DNA from: Microbacterium sp. BK668 | Lineage (GTDB): Bacteria; Actinomycetota; Actinomycetes; Actinomycetales; Microbacteriaceae | Length of the DNA stretch: 64,000 nt | Direction of reading: 5' to 3' | Assembly (NCBI RefSeq): GCF_004362195.1 | Contig: NZ_SNWG01000001.1 | Location: 1,612,001 to 1,676,000, forward strand | Shown: positions 40,295-49,695 of the stretch, one piece after another | Position numbering within the stretch: position 1 is the stretch's first letter | Layout: each line of letters begins with the position of its first letter | Position numbers and translations under genes: made by a program | Notes under the pieces: model-generated | What the model saw: only the letters and a program-made list of their open reading frames with translations | Told to the model about the DNA's origin: nothing | Database searches by the model: none

Positions 40295-41212
40295 ATGCGG
40301 AACACTGCGGTGCGAGTGCGGAACCTCCGGAAGGCCTACGGCGGCCGGACGGTCGTCGACGGCGTCTCGTTCGACATCGAGCACGGCGAGACGTTCGCGC
40401 TCCTCGGTCCCAACGGTGCGGGCAAGTCGACGACGGTCGAGATCCTGGAGGGCTACCGCCGACGCTCCGGCGGCGAGGTCGCCGTGCTCGGCGAGGATCC
40501 CGGGACCGCCGGGCTCGAGTGGAAGGCCCGCATCGGCATCGTGCTGCAGCCCACGGGATCCGGCGGGCTCTTCACCGTGCGCGAGCAGCTTCGCCAGTTC
40601 GCCGGGTTCTACCCGCGCGCGCGGGACGTCGACGAGGTCATCGCGGCCGTCGGCCTCGAGGCGCAGGCGAAGACGCGCATCTCCAAGCTCTCCGGCGGCC
40701 AGCAGCGGCGCGTCGACGTGGCGCTCGGGATCATCGGGCGGCCCGAGCTGCTCTTCCTGGACGAGCCGACGACGGGGTTCGACCCGCACGCCCGCCGCGA
40801 GTTCTGGGAGCTCATCCGGCGCCTCCAGGGCGAAGGGACGACGATCCTCCTGACGACCCATTATCTCGACGAGGCGGCGCAGCTGGCCGACCGCGTCGCC
40901 GTCATCGCCGACGGGCGCCTGCGGGCGATCGGGCCGGTTGCGACCATCGGCGGAGAAGAGGCCCGCGTGCCGGTCGTGCGCTGGATCGAGGGCGGAGCGT
41001 CGCGCGAGGAGCGCTCACGGGAGCCGTTCGAGTTCGCGACCCGACTCGCGGCACGTCTGGGCGGTGCTCCCGCAGGCCTCGAGATCGCGCGACCCAGCCT
41101 GGAGGACGTCTACCTGAACCTCGTGGCGGAGGCGTCCGCGGAGTCGGGCGACGAGGGCCTCGCCGAGCCCGTGGACGCCGGCGACGAGATCATCCAGGAA
41201 GGCGCGCGATGA
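40295..41212 (+). CDS. ABC exporter ATPase (ABC-2 type, drug/antibiotic group)
   Basis: 305 residues. Walker A GPNGAGKSTTVEIL, Q-loop VLQPTGSGG, signature LSGGQQRRVDVALGI, Walker B LLFLDEPTTGFDP and switch His in LTTHYLD. The C-terminal 75 residues form the DrrA-like extension ending SLEDVYLNLV. Powers the adjacent permease (ATGA overlap). The following two-component system suggests regulation by a cell-envelope or drug signal. Substrate unknown. Confidence 0.92.
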   Translation: MRNTAVRVRNLRKAYGGRTVVDGVSFDIEHGETFALLGPNGAGKSTTVEILEGYRRRSGGEVAVLGEDPGTAGLEWKARIGIVLQPTGSGGLFTVREQLRQFAGFYPRARDVDEVIAAVGLEAQAKTRISKLSGGQQRRVDVALGIIGRPELLFLDEPTTGFDPHARREFWELIRRLQGEGTTILLTTHYLDEAAQLADRVAVIADGRLRAIGPVATIGGEEARVPVVRWIEGGASREERSREPFEFATRLAARLGGAPAGLEIARPSLEDVYLNLVAEASAESGDEGLAEPVDAGDEIIQEGAR

Positions 41213-42054
41213 CAGCCACCGCCGGTGCCGACCGCCCCGCGCTGCGTAGCCCCATCACGCTCGGGCTGTGGCGCACGCGCTTCGAGATCGTCCAGTACTT
41301 CCGCTCGGGAGACACCCTCTTCTTCACCTTCCTCTTCCCGATCGCGATGCTCGGGCTCTTCAGCGTCGTCTTCGGCGCAGACGGGGAGTACCAGCCGGCG
41401 CCGGGCGTGCCGGCCATCTCGGTCGCCGAGCTGTACCTGCCGGGGATGCTGGCGGCCGGGCTCCTCCTGTCGGGCTTCCAGAACCTCGCCATGGACATCG
41501 CCGTCGAGCGATCGGAGGGGACCCTCAAGCGCCTGGGCGGCACACCGCTGTCGCCGGTGTCGTACTTCGCCGGGAAGATCGGGCAGGTCGGGGTGACGGG
41601 GACCCTGCAGGCGATCCTGCTGCTCGCCTTCGCGGTGTTCGCGCTGGGCGCGCAGCTGCCGACGGACCCGGAGAAGTGGGCGGTGTTCGCGTGGGTCTTC
41701 GTGCTGGGAATCACCGGCTCGGCGCTGCTCGGCGTCGCGCTGTCCTCGGTCCCGCGAACGGCCAAGAGCGCGACGGCGGTCGTCGTGCCCATCGCACTCG
41801 TGCTGCAGTTCATCTCGGGCGTCTACCTCTTCTTCTTCCAGCTGCCCGACTGGCTGCAGAACTTCGCCAGCCTCTTCCCACTCAAGTGGATGGCCGAGGG
41901 CATGCGCTACGTCTTCCTGCCCGACAGCTATGGAGTGCTCGAGCAGACGGAGGACTGGAACCTCGCCGGCGTGGCGATCGCCCTGTCGGTGTGGCTGGTC
42001 GTCGGCCTCGTGCTGTCCCGGATCACCTTCCGGTGGATCCGCCGCGACGCGTAG
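41209..42054 (+). CDS. ABC-2 type permease
   Basis: 281 residues with six hydrophobic segments and the ABC-2 layout: FFTFLFPIAMLGLFSVVFGA, LYLPGMLAAGLLLSGFQNLA, ERSEGTLKRLGGTPLS and IALVLQFISGVYLFFFQLPD. Works with the preceding ATPase, whose stop it overlaps. The substrate is likely a lipid, peptide or drug; not resolvable from sequence. Confidence 0.9.
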   Translation: MTATAGADRPALRSPITLGLWRTRFEIVQYFRSGDTLFFTFLFPIAMLGLFSVVFGADGEYQPAPGVPAISVAELYLPGMLAAGLLLSGFQNLAMDIAVERSEGTLKRLGGTPLSPVSYFAGKIGQVGVTGTLQAILLLAFAVFALGAQLPTDPEKWAVFAWVFVLGITGSALLGVALSSVPRTAKSATAVVVPIALVLQFISGVYLFFFQLPDWLQNFASLFPLKWMAEGMRYVFLPDSYGVLEQTEDWNLAGVAIALSVWLVVGLVLSRITFRWIRRDA

Positions 42055-42081
42055 CCTCGGAAGGCGAGGAAGGGGCACGGG

Positions 42082-43269
42082 ATGCTGAACCGGCGGTGGT
42101 GGGACGTCACCGTCATCGGCGCGATCCTCGCCATCGCGGTGTTCTCGTTCCTCGGCTTCGGCCCGACCGATCCCATCCAGCGCCTCATCGTCCTGATGAC
42201 GCTCGGGCTGTTCGTCGTGGGCTACGCGCTCTTCGCCCGTCCCGAGATCGGCACGGAGCCCCCGACGTGGCGCGTCCCGGTGTTCGTCGCGATCGCCGCG
42301 GTGTCGATCTGCATCGGCGTCGCGGCCGGTCCCTTCCTCTCCATGCTGCAGATCGTGGCCTACCCGCTCGCGTGGGTCATCACCCCGGATCGGCGCCAGG
42401 CGATCCTCGCCTCGAGCGTCATCGCGCTGGCCGTGCTCGCGGGGTATCTCGTGGGCGGCGGGCTGTCGTTCGAGGCATTCGTCTCGGGACTGACCACGGC
42501 CGGCTTCTCGGTCGCCTTCGCCATCTCCCTGGGCCTGTGGATCACGAGCATCGCCGAGTACGGCGAGGAACGCGCACGCCTTCTCACCGAACTCACCGCC
42601 GCGCAGGCCGAGGTCGAGGCGCTCAGCCGCGATCGCGGCGCGGCGGGCGAGCGCGAGCGGCTGTCGCGCGACATCCACGACACCCTCGCCCAGACCCTCG
42701 CGGGGCTGGTGATCCTCGCGGAGCGCGCGGGCAAGCAGTCGCGGGAGGGGGCGACGGATGCCGCGGCCGCGACGATCGCGACGGTCGAGCAGGTCGCACG
42801 CGAAGCGCTCGCCGAATCGCGGGCCCTCGTCGCCCGCACGGCGGCGGTCCCCGGCGAACTCGCCTTCGCGGCAGCCGTCGAGCGACTCGCGGAGCGCTTC
42901 CGGGCTGAGGCAGGCCTCGCGATCGACGTCACGCTGCGGATCGACGATGCCGCGCCGCTCGGGCGCGATGCGCAGGTCGTGCTCCTCCGGTGCCTCCAGG
43001 AGGCGCTCGCGAACGTGCGGCGGCACGCGGGTGCGACGCGGGCGGCGGTCGAGGTGACCTCCGCCGGGGGCGTCACCGAGGTGGAGGTGAGCGACGACGG
43101 ACGGGGATTCGACCCCGACGCCCCCCGCTCCGGATTCGGCCTCGACGGCATGGGGGAGCGCGTCGCCCTCGCGGGGGGCTCGATCGACGTCATCTCGGCG
43201 CCGGGGGTCGGAACGACGCTCCGCGTCCGCCTGCCGCACGAACCCGCCCGCGTCGAGGAGGCGCGATGA
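42082..43269 (+). CDS. Sensor histidine kinase (LiaS/NarL-type)
   Basis: 395 residues. Four or five membrane segments (residues about 10-160), a coiled coil (LLTELTAAQAEVEALSRDRG), then the HisKA_3 helix ERLSRDIHDTLAQTLAGLV with His199, and a HATPase domain (N-box QEALANVRRHAG, G-box GFGLDGMGERV). Senses an unknown signal and phosphorylates the next gene's product, with which it overlaps (ATGA). It lies 27 bp behind the ABC permease, the arrangement typical of systems that control their own exporter. Confidence 0.92.
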   Translation: MLNRRWWDVTVIGAILAIAVFSFLGFGPTDPIQRLIVLMTLGLFVVGYALFARPEIGTEPPTWRVPVFVAIAAVSICIGVAAGPFLSMLQIVAYPLAWVITPDRRQAILASSVIALAVLAGYLVGGGLSFEAFVSGLTTAGFSVAFAISLGLWITSIAEYGEERARLLTELTAAQAEVEALSRDRGAAGERERLSRDIHDTLAQTLAGLVILAERAGKQSREGATDAAAATIATVEQVAREALAESRALVARTAAVPGELAFAAAVERLAERFRAEAGLAIDVTLRIDDAAPLGRDAQVVLLRCLQEALANVRRHAGATRAAVEVTSAGGVTEVEVSDDGRGFDPDAPRSGFGLDGMGERVALAGGSIDVISAPGVGTTLRVRLPHEPARVEEAR

Positions 43270-43898
43270 TCCGGCTCGTCATCGCCGACGACCATCCCGT
43301 CGTCCGCGCGGGCCTGGCCGGGATGCTGTCGGACGAGCCCGGCTTCGAGGTCGTCGGCGAGGCATCCGACGGTGAGGAGGCGGTGCGGGTCGCGGGCGCC
43401 GCCGAGGCCGATGTCGTGCTGATGGATCTGCGGATGCCGCGCACCGACGGAGTGGTGGCGACGACCCGCATCGTGGCGGGAGAAGCCGGAGAGCCGCCGC
43501 CGCGCGTGCTCATCCTCACCACCTACGAGTCGGACGACCAGATCCTCGCGGCCATCGCGGCCGGCGCCGACGGGTACCTCCTCAAAGCGTCGCCCCAGGA
43601 GGAGATCGTGGCGGGCATCCGCTCGGTCGCAGCCGGCCAGTCCGCGCTGTCGCCGCGCGTCGCCGTGCGCCTGGTGGAGCGGATGCGGCGTCCCGCGTCC
43701 GAGACGATCCTCACCCCGCGCGAGACGGAGGTGCTGCGCCTGGTCGCGACCGGGCACAGCAACAAGCAGATCGGCGCGCGACTCGGCATCGGGGAGGCGA
43801 CCGTCAAGACGCACCTGCTGAAGACGTTCGACAAGCTGGGCGTCGCCGATCGCACGCACGCCGTGACGACGGCGATGGAGCGCGGATTCCTCCCCTGA
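43266..43898 (+). CDS. Response regulator, NarL/LuxR family
   Basis: 210 residues. Receiver with Asp8-Asp9, phosphoacceptor Asp54 (VVLMDLRMPR) and Lys in YLLKASPQ; LuxR helix-turn-helix LTPRETEVLRLVATGHSNKQ followed by GEATVKTHLLKTFDKLGVAD. Likely activates the ABC exporter operon it belongs to. Confidence 0.93.
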   Translation: MIRLVIADDHPVVRAGLAGMLSDEPGFEVVGEASDGEEAVRVAGAAEADVVLMDLRMPRTDGVVATTRIVAGEAGEPPPRVLILTTYESDDQILAAIAAGADGYLLKASPQEEIVAGIRSVAAGQSALSPRVAVRLVERMRRPASETILTPRETEVLRLVATGHSNKQIGARLGIGEATVKTHLLKTFDKLGVADRTHAVTTAMERGFLP

Positions 43899-43915
43899 GG
43901 GCTACCCTTTCCCTC

Positions 43916-44239
43916 ATGGACGAGTTGGTCTGGGGAGCCGTGATCTCGTCGATCGTGCTCGTCGTGGCGGGCGTTCTCGTCTGGTGGCTCTGGGGAACCT
44001 GCGCCTGCGCCCTCACGGGCGCCGTCGGCACCGTGGTCGGCGGCGTGCTCGCGCTCGCGCCGCTTCTGGCCGTTGCGGATCAGGATGTCGCGCTGCGGAT
44101 GTCGTTCGTCATCACGGTGGTGACGGTGGTCTGGCTGCTCAGCTGGTCGGTCGCCAGCGGGATCCGCGGCCAGCGCCTGGCGCGAGAGGCCGAGGCGCAG
44201 GCCCTGGGCGCCGCGCGCGGTGCCGCCCCCAGGGCCTGA
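43916..44239 (+). CDS. Small membrane protein, function unknown
   Basis: 107 residues with three hydrophobic segments (ISSIVLVVAGVLVWWLW, ALTGAVGTVVGGVLALAPLL, SFVITVVTVVWLLSWSVASG) and a short cytoplasmic Arg/Ala tail. It starts 17 bp after the regulator stop and may be part of the same operon. No family recognised; length and isolated TM core could equally mark a signal-transduction accessory. Confidence 0.65.
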   Translation: MDELVWGAVISSIVLVVAGVLVWWLWGTCACALTGAVGTVVGGVLALAPLLAVADQDVALRMSFVITVVTVVWLLSWSVASGIRGQRLAREAEAQALGAARGAAPRA

Positions 44240-44242
44240 GCG

Positions 44243-44578
44243 TCAGAGGTCGAGCGGCCAGGTCGGCCGGAGTTCGATGAGACCCGAGGTGGCCATCGGG
44301 TGCCGCGCCGCGATCTCGATCGCCTCCTCCAGCGAGGCGGCCTCGAGCACGTCGAACCCTGCGATCCATTCGTGGGTCTCGGCGAAGGGTCCGTCCGTCA
44401 CGATCACCGTGCCGCCGCGGCGCCGCACGGTCTTGGCGTCGGCCGGCGGGCGCAGACGGTCTCCGTCCGTCGCCTTGCCGGCCCCGTAGGTCTCGTCGAC
44501 CCACTGCTCGATCGGGATCGGCGGCTCCTCCTTCTCCTCGAGGGAGGGATCGACGACCACGAGCATGAGGAATTTCAT
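44243..44578 (-). CDS. YCII-related (DGPF) domain protein
   Basis: 111 residues with the family layout MKFLMLVVVDPSLE, DGDRLRPPADAKTVRR, VTDGPFAETHEWIAGFDVLE and EAIEIAARHPM. Such proteins form a ferredoxin-like barrel with a His-Asp pair; some are dehydrochlorinases or accompany ECF sigma factors, but none is adjacent. ATG at 44578 is supported by AAAGGA upstream. Convergent with the small membrane protein gene (3-bp gap). Confidence 0.82.
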   Translation of the reverse strand: MKFLMLVVVDPSLEEKEEPPIPIEQWVDETYGAGKATDGDRLRPPADAKTVRRRGGTVIVTDGPFAETHEWIAGFDVLEAASLEEAIEIAARHPMATSGLIELRPTWPLDL

Positions 44579-44658
44579 CGCGCTGTCCTTTCCGTGAAGC
44601 GACGTTACGCTCTGTGCGTCGAACGACCGGATGCCGAGTCGACGAACCACGGAAAGAA

Positions 44659-44696
44659 GGGACGGATGCCCCGGCAGAAGCCGGAGCATCCGTCCC
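44659..44696 (-). terminator. Terminator of the malate synthase gene
   Basis: A 17-bp stem with one mismatch: GGGACGGATGC-C-CCGGC pairs with GCCGG-A-GCATCCGTCCC around AGAA, 34 bases beyond the malate synthase stop. Shares the GACGGATGC core with the hairpins at 1385, 60361 and 61385. Confidence 0.75.
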
Positions 44697-44729
44697 TCGC
44701 GATCTTGTGGGATCACGCCGACCGGACGG

Positions 44730-46376
44730 TCAGGCCACGTCCACGAGGTGCTTCGCGTAGGCGGGCAGGGTGAGGAACGCCGGGAAATCCGCGCCGAGTG
44801 CGACCTCGCGGAAGATCTCGGCGGCGTCGTCGAAGCGGTCGCCCTCGTGACGGTCGGCGTCCCGGAGGACGCGACGGATCAGGCCTTCGACGTGCTCGCG
44901 CGTGATCGGGGTGCCGTCCTCGGTCTCGCGGTCCTGGTGCACCCACTGCCACACCTGGCTGCGGCTGATCTCGGCGGTCGCGGCATCCTCCATGAGGTTG
45001 TCGATCGCGACGGCGCCGAGCCCGCGAAGCCACGCCTCGATGTAGCGGATCGCGACCGACACGTTGTCGTGGACGCCGCGTGCCGTGATCGGCCGGCCGA
45101 TGTGCACGTCGAGCAGCTGGGCCGCCGTCACCTCGACATCGTCGCGCTGCCGATCGACCTGGTTCGGCCGGTCGCCGAGCACCGCGTCGAACTCCGCCTG
45201 CGCGGCCGGGATGAGGTCGGGGTGGGCGACCCAGGTCCCGTCGAAGCCGTCGCCGGCTTCCCGCTTCTTGTCGGCGGAGACCTTCTCGATCGCTCGCGCG
45301 GTGACCTCCGGGTCGCGCCGGTTCGGGATGAAGGCGCTCATGCCGCCGATGGCGAACGCCCCGCGCTTGTGGCACGTCTTGACGAGGAGCTCGGTGTACG
45401 CCCGCATGAACGGCACGGTCATCGTCACTTCGCTGCGATCGGGAAGCACGAAGCGCGCGCCCCGCCCCCGGTAGTTCTTGATGATCGAGAAGATGTAGTC
45501 CCACCGGCCCGCATTCAGTCCCGCGCAGTGGTCGCGCAGCTCGAAGAGGATCTCCTCCATCTCGAAGGCGGCGGGGAGGGTCTCGATCAGCACGGTCGCG
45601 CGGATCGTGCCGTGCGGGATGCCCGCGTAGCGCTCCGAGAAGCTGAACACCTCGTCCCACAGCCGCGCCTCCTCGCTGGACTCGAGCTTGGCGAGGTAGA
45701 AGTACGGTCCCCGGCCGGCGTCGATGAGCGCCTGCGCGTTGTGGAAGAAGTACAGCCCGAAGTCGACGAGTGATCCGGACGCAGCCATCGCGCGCCCCGA
45801 TCGGTCGGTGTAGCGAAGGTGCTGCTCCGGGAGGTGCCAGCCGCGCGGCCGCATCACGATGGTGGGCGTGCGCTCGGCGGTCACCGTGTAGACCCTGCCT
45901 TCGGCGCTGGTGTGGCGCAGCTGCCCGCGGATCGCGTCGAAGAGGCTGAGCTGGCCCCCGATGACGTTCTTCCATGTGGGGCTCGTCGCGTCCTCCTGGT
46001 CGGCGAGCCAGACGAACGCGCCGGAGTTGAGGGCGTTCACGGTCATCTTGGGATCTGTCGGGCCGGTGATCTCGACGCGGCGGTCCTCGAGCCCCGGGCC
46101 GGCCCCGGCGACCCGCCACGCGGCGTCGTCGCGGATGTGCGCCGTGTCGTCGCGGAACTTCGGGTCGCGGCCGTTGCCGATCTCGTAGCGGCGCCGCATG
46201 CGGTCGGCGAGCCGGTCGTGGCGGCGTCCCGCGAAGCGGTCGTGCAGCTCGGCGAGGAACGCGACGGCCTCGGGCGTGAGGATCTCGTCGTAGCGGGGCC
46301 CGATGCGGCCGAGGATCTCGATCGCGGGGCCGCGGCGGGTCTCGGTGGGCGGGGGAGACGTGTCGATGAGGGTCAT
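44730..46376 (-). CDS. aceB: Malate synthase A
   Basis: 548 residues, class A length. Condenses glyoxylate with acetyl-CoA to malate, the second enzyme of the glyoxylate shunt. The malate synthase signature region LRDHCAGLNAGRWDYIFS is intact; MTVNALNSGAFVWLADQEDA holds the N-terminal conserved block and RPRGWHLPEQHL a further one. It lies 48 bp downstream of isocitrate lyase on the same strand, so aceA-aceB form one transcript divergent from the RamB-like regulator. Unlike Corynebacterium, where aceA and aceB are divergent from each other, here they are tandem. Confidence 0.95.
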   Translation of the reverse strand: MTLIDTSPPPTETRRGPAIEILGRIGPRYDEILTPEAVAFLAELHDRFAGRRHDRLADRMRRRYEIGNGRDPKFRDDTAHIRDDAAWRVAGAGPGLEDRRVEITGPTDPKMTVNALNSGAFVWLADQEDATSPTWKNVIGGQLSLFDAIRGQLRHTSAEGRVYTVTAERTPTIVMRPRGWHLPEQHLRYTDRSGRAMAASGSLVDFGLYFFHNAQALIDAGRGPYFYLAKLESSEEARLWDEVFSFSERYAGIPHGTIRATVLIETLPAAFEMEEILFELRDHCAGLNAGRWDYIFSIIKNYRGRGARFVLPDRSEVTMTVPFMRAYTELLVKTCHKRGAFAIGGMSAFIPNRRDPEVTARAIEKVSADKKREAGDGFDGTWVAHPDLIPAAQAEFDAVLGDRPNQVDRQRDDVEVTAAQLLDVHIGRPITARGVHDNVSVAIRYIEAWLRGLGAVAIDNLMEDAATAEISRSQVWQWVHQDRETEDGTPITREHVEGLIRRVLRDADRHEGDRFDDAAEIFREVALGADFPAFLTLPAYAKHLVDVA

Positions 46377-46424
46377 GGTGGTGTCCTTAAGCTTTCGGGG
46401 GCGGATGCCGCGGCATCCGCTCGA

Positions 46425-47756
46425 TCAGTGGAACTGGGCGGTCTCGGTGGAGCCCGCGAGGGCCAGGGTGGCGCTGTCTGGGTTGAGCGCGGTCGACACG
46501 ACGTCGAAGTAGCCGGTCCCCGCCTCGCGCTGGTGCTTGGTGGCGGTGTAGCCGCGCGCTTCGGCGGCGAACTCGGCCTCCTGCAGCTCGACATACGCGC
46601 TCATGGCGCGCTCGGCGTAGCCCTTGGCGAGGTCGAACATGGAGTGGTTCAGGGCGTGGAAGCCGGCGAGGGTGATGAACTGGAACTTGTAGCCCAGCTC
46701 CGCGAGCTCCTTCTGGAAGCTCGCGATCTGCTCGTCGTCGAGGTGCCGCTTCCAGTTGAAGCTCGGCGAGCAGTTGTAGGCGAGCAGCTTGCCGGGGAAC
46801 CGCTCGTGGATCGCGGAGGCGAAATCCCGAGCGAGCGCGATGTCGGGCTCGCCCGTCTCGACCCACAGCAGGTCGGCGTACGGGGCGAAGGCGAGTCCCC
46901 GGCTGATGACGGCCTCCAGTCCCGGGCGCACGCGGTAGAAGCCCTCGGTCGTGCGCTCGCCTGTCGTGAAGGCCTGGTCGCGCTCGTCGACGTCGCTCGT
47001 GAGGAGGTCGGCGGCGAGGGCGTCCGTGCGCGCGATGATGACGGTCGGCACCCCGGCGACGTCGGCCGCGAGCCGTGCCGCGTTGAGCGTGCGGATGTGC
47101 TGCTGCGTCGGCACGAGAACCTTTCCGCCGAGGTGTCCGCACTTCTTCTCGCTCGCGAGTTGGTCCTCCCAGTGGATGCCGGCGGCGCCCGCCTGGATCA
47201 GGGAGTGCGCGAGCTCGTAGGCGTTGAGCGGTCCGCCGAAGCCCGCTTCGGCATCGGCCACGATCGGTGCGAGCCAGTCCTGGGAGACCTGGCCGGCGCC
47301 GATGGATGCCTCGGCGTGCTCGATCTGGTCCTGCCGGAGGAGGGCGTTGTTGATGCGCCGGACGACGGCGGGGACCGAGTTCGCGGGATACAGGCTCTGG
47401 TCGGGGTAGGTCTGGCCGGCGAGGTTGCCGTCTGCGGCCACCTGCCACCCGCTGAGGTAGATGGCCTTGAGGCCGGCGCGCACCTGCTGCACGGCCTGGC
47501 CACCCGTGTAGGCCCCGAGCGCCCGGATGTACTCCTCGGTGTGCAGGAGGTTCCAGAGGTTCTCCGCCCCTCGCTGGGCGAGCGTGCTGTCCTCTCGCAC
47601 CGACCCGCGCAGACGGACGACGTCCCCCGCCGTATACGTGCGCTCGATGCCGTCCCATCGGGGGTCGGTGTCCCAGATCTCCTGGAGCTCGGCCGCGGTC
47701 TGCGTCTGGTCCCCGGCGCGCAGCGGGGGCTGACCGGGAGTGGCGTGGATCGTCAT
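46425..47756 (-). CDS. aceA: Isocitrate lyase
   Basis: 443 residues, the standard short bacterial ICL. Cleaves isocitrate to glyoxylate and succinate, bypassing CO2 loss when growing on acetate or fatty acids. The active-site signature [11 protein letters not shown] carries the catalytic Cys; [13 protein letters not shown] and [14 protein letters not shown] are the other active-site blocks, with Asp-Glu metal ligands in [11 protein letters not shown] 47756 has GAAGGAG upstream. First gene of the aceA-aceB unit. Confidence 0.96.
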   Translation of the reverse strand: MTIHATPGQPPLRAGDQTQTAAELQEIWDTDPRWDGIERTYTAGDVVRLRGSVREDSTLAQRGAENLWNLLHTEEYIRALGAYTGGQAVQQVRAGLKAIYLSGWQVAADGNLAGQTYPDQSLYPANSVPAVVRRINNALLRQDQIEHAEASIGAGQVSQDWLAPIVADAEAGFGGPLNAYELAHSLIQAGAAGIHWEDQLASEKKCGHLGGKVLVPTQQHIRTLNAARLAADVAGVPTVIIARTDALAADLLTSDVDERDQAFTTGERTTEGFYRVRPGLEAVISRGLAFAPYADLLWVETGEPDIALARDFASAIHERFPGKLLAYNCSPSFNWKRHLDDEQIASFQKELAELGYKFQFITLAGFHALNHSMFDLAKGYAERAMSAYVELQEAEFAAEARGYTATKHQREAGTGYFDVVSTALNPDSATLALAGSTETAQFH

Positions 47757-47860
47757 GGGGTCTCCTTCTTCGGAGTCCGGCACCTCAGGTGCGGCGCCGG
47801 ACGGGCTCGTCGTGAGACCACTGTCCGTGAAGAAGCGGATGCCTGGTGACCAGATGCGCT

Positions 47861-47874
47861 GTGAACTTTCGAGC
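47861..47874. promoter_or_regulatory. Candidate RamB operator between aceA and the regulator
   Basis: GTGAACTTTCGAGC resembles the corynebacterial and mycobacterial RamB box, in which AACTTTGC is the core. It lies 30 bases before the regulator start and 105 bases before the isocitrate lyase start, so it could control both. Confidence 0.45.
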
Positions 47875-47903
47875 TATTTCTGGTTCTGTGACAGACTGCC
47901 GGT

Positions 47904-49382
47904 ATGACGGCGATGTCGGCACGCGAACTTGGGACGGAGCAGCCCGACGATGATGGGGTGGACTCTCTCACCATCGGCCGACGCATCCGCCAGCTCCGCA
48001 CCGCGCAGGGGATGACGCTCGAGGAGCTCGCGACGGCGGTGGACCGCGTTCCCAGCCAGCTCTCGATGATCGAGAACGGCCGGCGCGAGCCGAAGCTCAC
48101 TCTCCTGCGGGCGATCGCCCGCGTGCTCGGCGTCTCGCTCGAGGCGCTGCTGGAGTCCGAGCCGCTCGACGAGCGCGCGACGCTCGAGATCGCGCTGGAG
48201 CGGGCGATGAAGGGTCCGACCTTCCAGGCCCTCGGCATCCCGCCCTTCCGCATCGGCAGGACGGTGCCGACCGAGGCCCTTCGGACCATGCTCGCCCTGC
48301 AGTCCGAGATCGAGCGCCTCCGCGACGAGCGCGCCGCGACCCCGGAGGAGGCTCGGCGGGCGAACGTCGCGCTGCGGCGGCTCATGCGCACGCAGAGCAA
48401 CTACTTCGCCGAGCTCGAGACGAAGGCGCGCGAGATCCTCGATGCCGTCGATCACCCCGGTGGTCCCCTCACGCAGCGGACGGCGTCCGACATCGCGGCG
48501 CATCTGGGCTTCACGCTGCACTACGTGCCCGACCTCCCCCAGACCACCCGCAGCGTCGCCGACATCAAGAACGGCCGGCTCTATCTGTCGAGCAGGCTGA
48601 CGGCGCGGGGCGATCCGCGCACCGCCGTGCTCCAGGCGCTGTCGAGCCGAATCCTGGGGCACACCGAGCCGACGAGCTACGCGGAGTTCCTCCGCCAGCG
48701 CGTCGAGACGAACTACCTCAGCGGAGCCCTCCTCATCCCGGAGGCGCACGCCGTGCCGTTCCTTCAGGACGCCAAGCGCGACAAGGCGATCTCGATCGAA
48801 GACCTGCGCGACGCGTACTCGGTCTCGTACGAGACCGCCGCCCATCGCTTCACCAATCTTGCGACGCAGCATCTCGGCATCCCGGTGCACTTCCTCAAGG
48901 TGCACGAGTCGGGCGTCATCACGAAGGCGTACGAGAACGACGACGTGAACTTCCCGACCGACCGCCTCGGCTCGATCGAGGGGCAGATGTGCTGCCGCAA
49001 GTGGACCTCACGCGTCGTGTTCGACGTCGACGACCACTTCAACCCGTACTACCAGTACACCGACACCGGCAACGGCACGTACTGGTGCACGGCGCGCGTG
49101 GAGTTCTCGAGCGAGGGAGCTCACTCCGTCTCGGTGGGGGTGCGCTTCGACGACACGAAGTGGTTCCTCGGGCGCGACACCCCCCATCGCGGTGTCTCGA
49201 AGCACTCCGTCGAGGTGTGCTGCCGGCGCGCGCCGGCCGACCTCGAGGCGGCTTGGCGCGACAGCTCGTGGCCGAACGTGCGCACCCCGCGGACGCTGCT
49301 GGCGACGCTTCCGACAGGGGCCTTTCCGGGCGTCGACACGACCGACGTGTACGAGTTCCTCGAGGCGCACGCGCCGCGCTGA
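47904..49382 (+). CDS. ramB: RamB-like XRE-family regulator of acetate/glyoxylate metabolism
   Basis: 492 residues. Helix-turn-helix at about residues 25-85 (IGRRIRQLRTAQGMTLEELA, VPSQLSMIENGRREPKLTLL), a central domain resembling IrrE/ImmA-type short-chain-fatty-acid sensors (about 150-330), and the C-terminal DUF2083 block with the Cys cluster GQMCCRKW and VEVCCRRAP, typical of RamB. In Corynebacterium glutamicum RamB represses aceA, aceB and pta-ack on glucose. Its position divergent from aceA is a strong contextual match. First ATG chosen; MSAREL four codons on is an alternative. Confidence 0.9.
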   Translation: MTAMSARELGTEQPDDDGVDSLTIGRRIRQLRTAQGMTLEELATAVDRVPSQLSMIENGRREPKLTLLRAIARVLGVSLEALLESEPLDERATLEIALERAMKGPTFQALGIPPFRIGRTVPTEALRTMLALQSEIERLRDERAATPEEARRANVALRRLMRTQSNYFAELETKAREILDAVDHPGGPLTQRTASDIAAHLGFTLHYVPDLPQTTRSVADIKNGRLYLSSRLTARGDPRTAVLQALSSRILGHTEPTSYAEFLRQRVETNYLSGALLIPEAHAVPFLQDAKRDKAISIEDLRDAYSVSYETAAHRFTNLATQHLGIPVHFLKVHESGVITKAYENDDVNFPTDRLGSIEGQMCCRKWTSRVVFDVDDHFNPYYQYTDTGNGTYWCTARVEFSSEGAHSVSVGVRFDDTKWFLGRDTPHRGVSKHSVEVCCRRAPADLEAAWRDSSWPNVRTPRTLLATLPTGAFPGVDTTDVYEFLEAHAPR

Positions 49383-49386
49383 GTCG

Positions 49387-49629
49387 TCAGGAGGTCCCGG
49401 CGAACTCTCCCGCCGCGATGGCGTCGGCGTACTTGCGGATGTCGGGCCCGGGCTCGTAGTCGATGAAGCGGTCCTTGAGTCGGGCGTTGAGCTGCGCGAA
49501 GGCGTCGTCGGACGAGATGCTCCCGCCCGAGCCCGCGATGTCGAGCACGGCCTCCCTCAGCACGCGGTCGGAGTCCTCGAGGATCTTCGCGCGGGCCTGC
49601 TCGTTCCAGCTGATCTCTGAAGCGTCCAT
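49387..49629 (-). CDS. Small acidic protein, function unknown
   Basis: 80 residues beginning MDASEISWNEQARAKILED, with IDYEPGPDIRKYADAIAAGE near the end. Codon use is gene-like, and it ends 5 bases from the convergent regulator stop. Soluble, helical, no family recognised. The frame stays open upstream through the GC repeats at 49696-49783 but that part is simple repeat and is not counted. Confidence 0.6.
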   Translation of the reverse strand: MDASEISWNEQARAKILEDSDRVLREAVLDIAGSGGSISSDDAFAQLNARLKDRFIDYEPGPDIRKYADAIAAGEFAGTS

Positions 49630-49695
49630 GCCGCGACGATAGGCGCATGCCCGTGACCCTGGGGCGGGGTTGCGTCGGCCGCCTGTCGTGTGCTT

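Noticed and set aside
39367..42054. Open frame that fuses sequence antisense to the aminotransferase with the ABC permease
   Set aside because: The permease has its own ATG at 41209 overlapping the ATPase stop. The upstream part is a shadow of real genes.
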